A DNA stretch of 64,000 nt from Adiantum capillus-veneris (Eukaryota; Streptophyta; Polypodiopsida; Polypodiales; Pteridaceae). Where the stretch lies: contig CM043964.1 of assembly GCA_014529385.2 (NCBI GenBank), positions 103,899,587 to 103,963,586 of the forward strand, written 5' to 3'. Below, piece after piece: positions 61,301-64,000 of this stretch. The notes beneath the pieces were generated by a model. The model worked only from the letters and a program-made list of their open reading frames with translations, was not told where the DNA came from and ran no database searches. The stretch's first letter is position 1. Every line of letters starts with the position of its first letter. Made by a program: the position numbers and the translations under genes.

Positions 61301-61614
61301 AGACACATGGAAGCACTATTTATTGGGGACTCCATTCATTTTACAAACAGAACACCCGTGCTTTCTGACAAAAAAATGAGGCGAGCAAATTTTCTTTCGC
61401 AATTTTATTTTCATATTGCTCACATTGCTAGTAAGCACAATCAGTGGCCGATGCACTTTCATGATGACCAAAAGTTAATGTGGTGTCTATAACAACTCAC
61501 AATGATCTATCTTCTTTGATAGATGAGTATGCTACTGACCCTGACTTTAAAGATGTAATGTCAGCCCTTGCTTTTGGGAAGGAAGAGGAACCATTCACCT
61601 TGCAGGATGGTTAT
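58301..61614 (+). pseudogene. Ty3/gypsy chromovirus gag-pol, decayed, cut off in integrase
   Basis: ATG 58301 (MADNNQESRMN). Gag runs through charged and Ser-rich blocks (58414-58860), FKEGGKSISFFTYDG (58850) and HKYVDKFWDLHLKA (59170). The zinc knuckle CFKGGEQGHGYHSC (59570) has lost its second Cys. The protease reads DPGSTHNFIS for DSGSTHNFIS (59745). RT: GMVRPSSSPFCSPI (60340), RIDLKSGYHQIRI (60530), FDDIIIYS after a shift (60720). RNase H: VQCDACGDCLGAVL (61160). The reading ends in the LQDGY motif at 61614, exactly where a new LTR begins; the minus-strand copy continues with LLYGNRLCV. Frameshifts near 58860, 58990, 60260, 60515 and 60710. Confidence 0.9.
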
Positions 61615-61909
61615 TGTTAACCCTCACGGCACACGGACACCCATCACCTACGATGGACGTGTATTATGTATTTGGTAGAGTCAGGTACCGGGCTTGTCGG
61701 ACCAATAGGAAAAGGGTAAGAGTGATCGCCGATGAGAGGCGCACTTTAACTTGGACATTCAAGGGATTAGTTGGTTAAGCATGGGCGCCCAAGTGTGAAT
61801 GGGGTGAGCTCCTATAAAAGCCAACTAAACCTAATTTTTACTCATTCTCTCATTTGTGCAATTGAAGAGTGCTCTTGCTCCATCTCCATCTTCTTCTTCT
61901 TCACCTCCT

Positions 61910-61941
<32 letters not shown>

Positions 61942-62192
61942 GGAGAGTGTGTGTGCGATCGAGCATTACGAAGGCACGACGGCGGCGAAGCGGTTGAGCG
62001 CGGCACGACTGCAGCTTCTTCTTCATCGCGGCGAGGAATCCACCACGAAGGCGAGCGTAGAGCGGTGAGTGACACACCCTTTGTTTTCTTGAGCTTGCTA
62101 GTTTAGGCTTGTTGTGTGCTTGGAGCCGTTTGTGGCTCGCATACGGTGTATTGGCAAGTCCCTTGCTTCGACAGTGCGGCAAGGAGCGCACA
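61615..62192 (+). repeat. 5' LTR of a younger gypsy-type element
   Basis: Starts TGTTAACCCTCACGG at the break in the chromovirus, ends GGAGCGCACA at 62192, 4 bp before the PBS: 578 bp, TG...CA. TATA box CCTATAAAAG at 61811-61820. GT/GA tract at 61911-61940. GTTAT (61610-61614) is the left half of the expected 5-bp target duplication. Confidence 0.8.
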
Positions 62193-62196
62193 TTTT

Positions 62197-62214
62197 TGGC
62201 GCCGCTGCCGGGGA
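62197..62214 (+). promoter_or_regulatory. Primer-binding site, TGGCGCC type
   Basis: TGGCGCCGCTGCCGGGGA, the form commonly seen in plant Ty3/gypsy elements of the Tat/Athila group. Confidence 0.85.
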
Positions 62215-63091
62215 TATGCCCTACACTAAGCTCGGTTAGCACTTTACGCTTCCTTGTGGTGCAATTTATATCATAGGAAAGGCAGGGAAGGAGTGTGTGG
62301 AAGATTTCTGTTTTTGCGTTTTCTGCAATTGCTGTCAAGTTTCAATTTCTGCTATTGTCTGCGTTTTTTTAATTTCTGCAATTTTCTGCATTTCTGTCAA
62401 TTTGCTGTAATTTCTGCGTTTTTTCTGCATTTTCTGTCAATTTCTGCAATTTCTGCGTTTTTTTCAATTTCTGCGTTTTTCTGCATCAAAAAAAAAAAAT
62501 TAAAAAAAATAAAATTTAAAAGGAAAAAAATTCGGAAATTAAAAACGCGAGCGAGCGGGCGGCGAAATTTTTCCGAAAATAAAAAATGTGTCTCTTAAAA
62601 CGGACGGGTTGGTTTGTATAAAAGAGGACGGGTTGGTTTGTATAAAAGATAGATCGGGATCGGGATCATTTTCCCAAGCCCAAGCCCAAGCCCAAGCCCA
62701 AGCCCAGGCCCAGGCCTCAGTCTTATGATATATACTAGACTCACTCTTATATATATACCCTACTCCCTCAAGAGAGAATGAGAGCATGTGGGACAAGTCC
62801 TCCACTCTCCTCCTTTCTCTTCCCACTTGCACCCTTAGACTTTCTAGTTTGGGCCTAGTTCCCTACTGGAAATTGACAGTTTTAGGGATTCCGAGGGCAT
62901 AGAGTGACCAAACGGAGGGCTGTAAAGCACGGCACGACCCTCTGACCGATACGCTCGTTTTGAGCTATCACACGGCCCATTCCATGACACGCTCTAAAAA
63001 ATCTAGCAAAAAAACAAACAAAAAACACGCTAAAAACTAGTCACAAGGCCTCCTAGAGCAGCTTTTTGACACCTTAGGGTATCAAAAGCAC
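62215..63091 (+). other. Leader of the younger gypsy-type element
   Basis: Contains tandem TTTCTGCAATTTCTGCGTTT units (about 62320-62490), a poly-A/T stretch, a 24-bp duplication (GGACGGGTTGGTTTGTATAA, 62600-62648) and (CCCAAG)n at 62672-62712. No ORF of note. Confidence 0.6.
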
Positions 63092-64000
63092 ATGCACTTA
63101 CGCTCTGGGCGGGTGCTAGAACACAAGCATATTGAGGGTGCCTCTGTTCATACGGACACCCATTACCCATCCACGATAAGCTCTAGACCCTCAGCGGGGA
63201 CACAAGGTAGCACCACCCAAGACCCTAAAATAGCCGCTAGTGATTCCTCCTCCGACTCAGAAATCATGGAAGCATACCCTAACCAAAACACTGAGAGAGA
63301 AGGCCATGCACCTCCTGAAGCTCCACAGCCTAGTACTAGTATGTTTAGCCGTTTCATGGAAACATTAGGTAGAGCTACTCGCTCGGAACCTGATGCAAAT
63401 GAAGCACACGAAGGGGGTGGGGAAGTGGACTCTCCTTTCACATCGCACGTGGACCCCACACCCCCAAAGAGTGTCCATGTGGATATCCTACCAACTTCTT
63501 ACCAAGAAGGCCCTGTTGAGCTGCCTCCTTCAGAAGTTCCCTCTAGAGTACCGTTGGTGACAAGTAAAACCACGGGGAGCAACATTGCTTCTACCTCACA
63601 AGAAACCGTTAACACGTCGACTCTAGAAGGATTGTTCATTAATGATCATTGGACATACGACCTCCACACTGAGGTGTTGACGGATCTACACTCTGGCCAC
63701 GCCTACCATGTAGGATGGATAGAGATTGTACAATCCACCTCTAGTGCCACGAGCATCGAAGATCAACAGAAAATGATCTGTAATGTTATCCATGGAATTA
63801 TTCAATCAGAAAGGCAAAACCGAGGGGTAAATATACTCTCAACTGGCCCCATGAGATTTCTGGATACGAGTAAGGCTCAACAGCCTACTCTATCTCAAAT
63901 GGAGACTCCTCTAATGAGTCCCATGGACCCATCTTACGTCGTTTCACCTGGGGTCTCTATGCAATCTGAGCCTCCGAGCGAAAACTTTAGCTTCCCTAAC
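63092..64000 (+). CDS. First ORF of the younger gypsy-type element, partial, unrecognised
   Basis: Open for 303 codons from ATG 63092 to the window edge without a stop; the nearest upstream stop is TAG 63038-63040. The product is hydrophilic, Ser/Thr/Pro/Glu-rich and acidic early (SDSSSDSEIMEAYPNQ; EAPQPSTSMFSRFMETLG). A more ordered part around 63640-63830 reads NDHWTYDLHTEVLTDLHSG and WIEIVQSTSSATSIEDQQK. No zinc knuckle or enzyme motif is visible yet. Position after LTR and PBS makes it gag or a gag-preceding ORF. It is the youngest-looking frame in the right half. Confidence 0.6.
   Translation, partial: MHLRSGRVLEHKHIEGASVHTDTHYPSTISSRPSAGTQGSTTQDPKIAASDSSSDSEIMEAYPNQNTEREGHAPPEAPQPSTSMFSRFMETLGRATRSEPDANEAHEGGGEVDSPFTSHVDPTPPKSVHVDILPTSYQEGPVELPPSEVPSRVPLVTSKTTGSNIASTSQETVNTSTLEGLFINDHWTYDLHTEVLTDLHSGHAYHVGWIEIVQSTSSATSIEDQQKMICNVIHGIIQSERQNRGVNILSTGPMRFLDTSKAQQPTLSQMETPLMSPMDPSYVVSPGVSMQSEPPSENFSFPN

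Overview
This is nuclear DNA of a land plant. The evidence is a dense mix of plant transposon families (CACTA, PIF/Harbinger, Mutator-like with a Ulp1 cysteine protease, copia, chromodomain gypsy), plant-type tRNA primer sites (TGGTATCAGAGC and the TGGCGCC type), GT-AG introns and long CT/CA/GA microsatellites. One likely host gene in 64 kb points to a large, repeat-rich genome. A fern, lycophyte or gymnosperm would fit, but that is inference and the sequence does not settle the species.

Layout, left to right. 0-2.5 kb: 3' half of a degenerate CACTA TNP2 transposase. 2.5-4.2 kb: microsatellites, a recurring short module, and a 559-bp MITE with 44-bp inverted ends inserted in one copy of that module. 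4.2-8.7 kb: a PIF/Harbinger element with an intact DDE transposase, and a Myb/SANT-like ORF1 broken by a single in-frame stop; a SINE-like insert lies near its right end. 9.97-10.19 kb: a hAT-type MITE with 8-bp target duplications. 10.58-11.06 kb: a two-exon gene for a 119-residue, apparently organelle-targeted, LEA-like protein. 11.4-12.3 kb: a foldback structure with palindromes inside each arm. 12.7 kb: a possible LINE tail.

14.18-29.57 kb: one very large Mutator-like element (about 15.4 kb, inverted ends of about 245 bp, TGTCATA on both flanks). Its left arm carries a decayed Ulp1-protease-type gene (+). Its right arm carries a multi-exon MULE transposase with a SWIM finger (-). Between them are a 2.4-kb irregular tandem array, a second short tandem repeat and a nested copia element with no 3' LTR. 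The layout resembles Kaonashi-type MULEs, known for carrying Ulp1-like genes.

30-46 kb: an LTR-like promoter, then a minus-strand chromovirus (gag to chromodomain) whose two flanks are direct repeats of about 3.1-3.2 kb. Each repeat is an LTR joined to the same copia RT/RNase H fragment, and the matching copia integrase piece lies just beyond the right repeat. A plus-strand copia 3' LTR follows. 46.7-50.7 kb: a short, probably non-autonomous LTR element (-). 50.7-55.3 kb: low-information sequence with a long GA tract. 55.3-64 kb: a stack of insertions. A retroelement leader (PBS at 55.3 kb) is cut by the LTR of a plus-strand chromovirus (56.2 kb), which is cut in its integrase region at 61,614/61,615 by a younger gypsy-type element. 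That element's 5' LTR, PBS and first long ORF run off the window end.

The genes do not form a pathway. Apart from the LEA-like gene they are transposition functions, mostly inactivated by stops and frameshifts; the Harbinger transposase is the best preserved.
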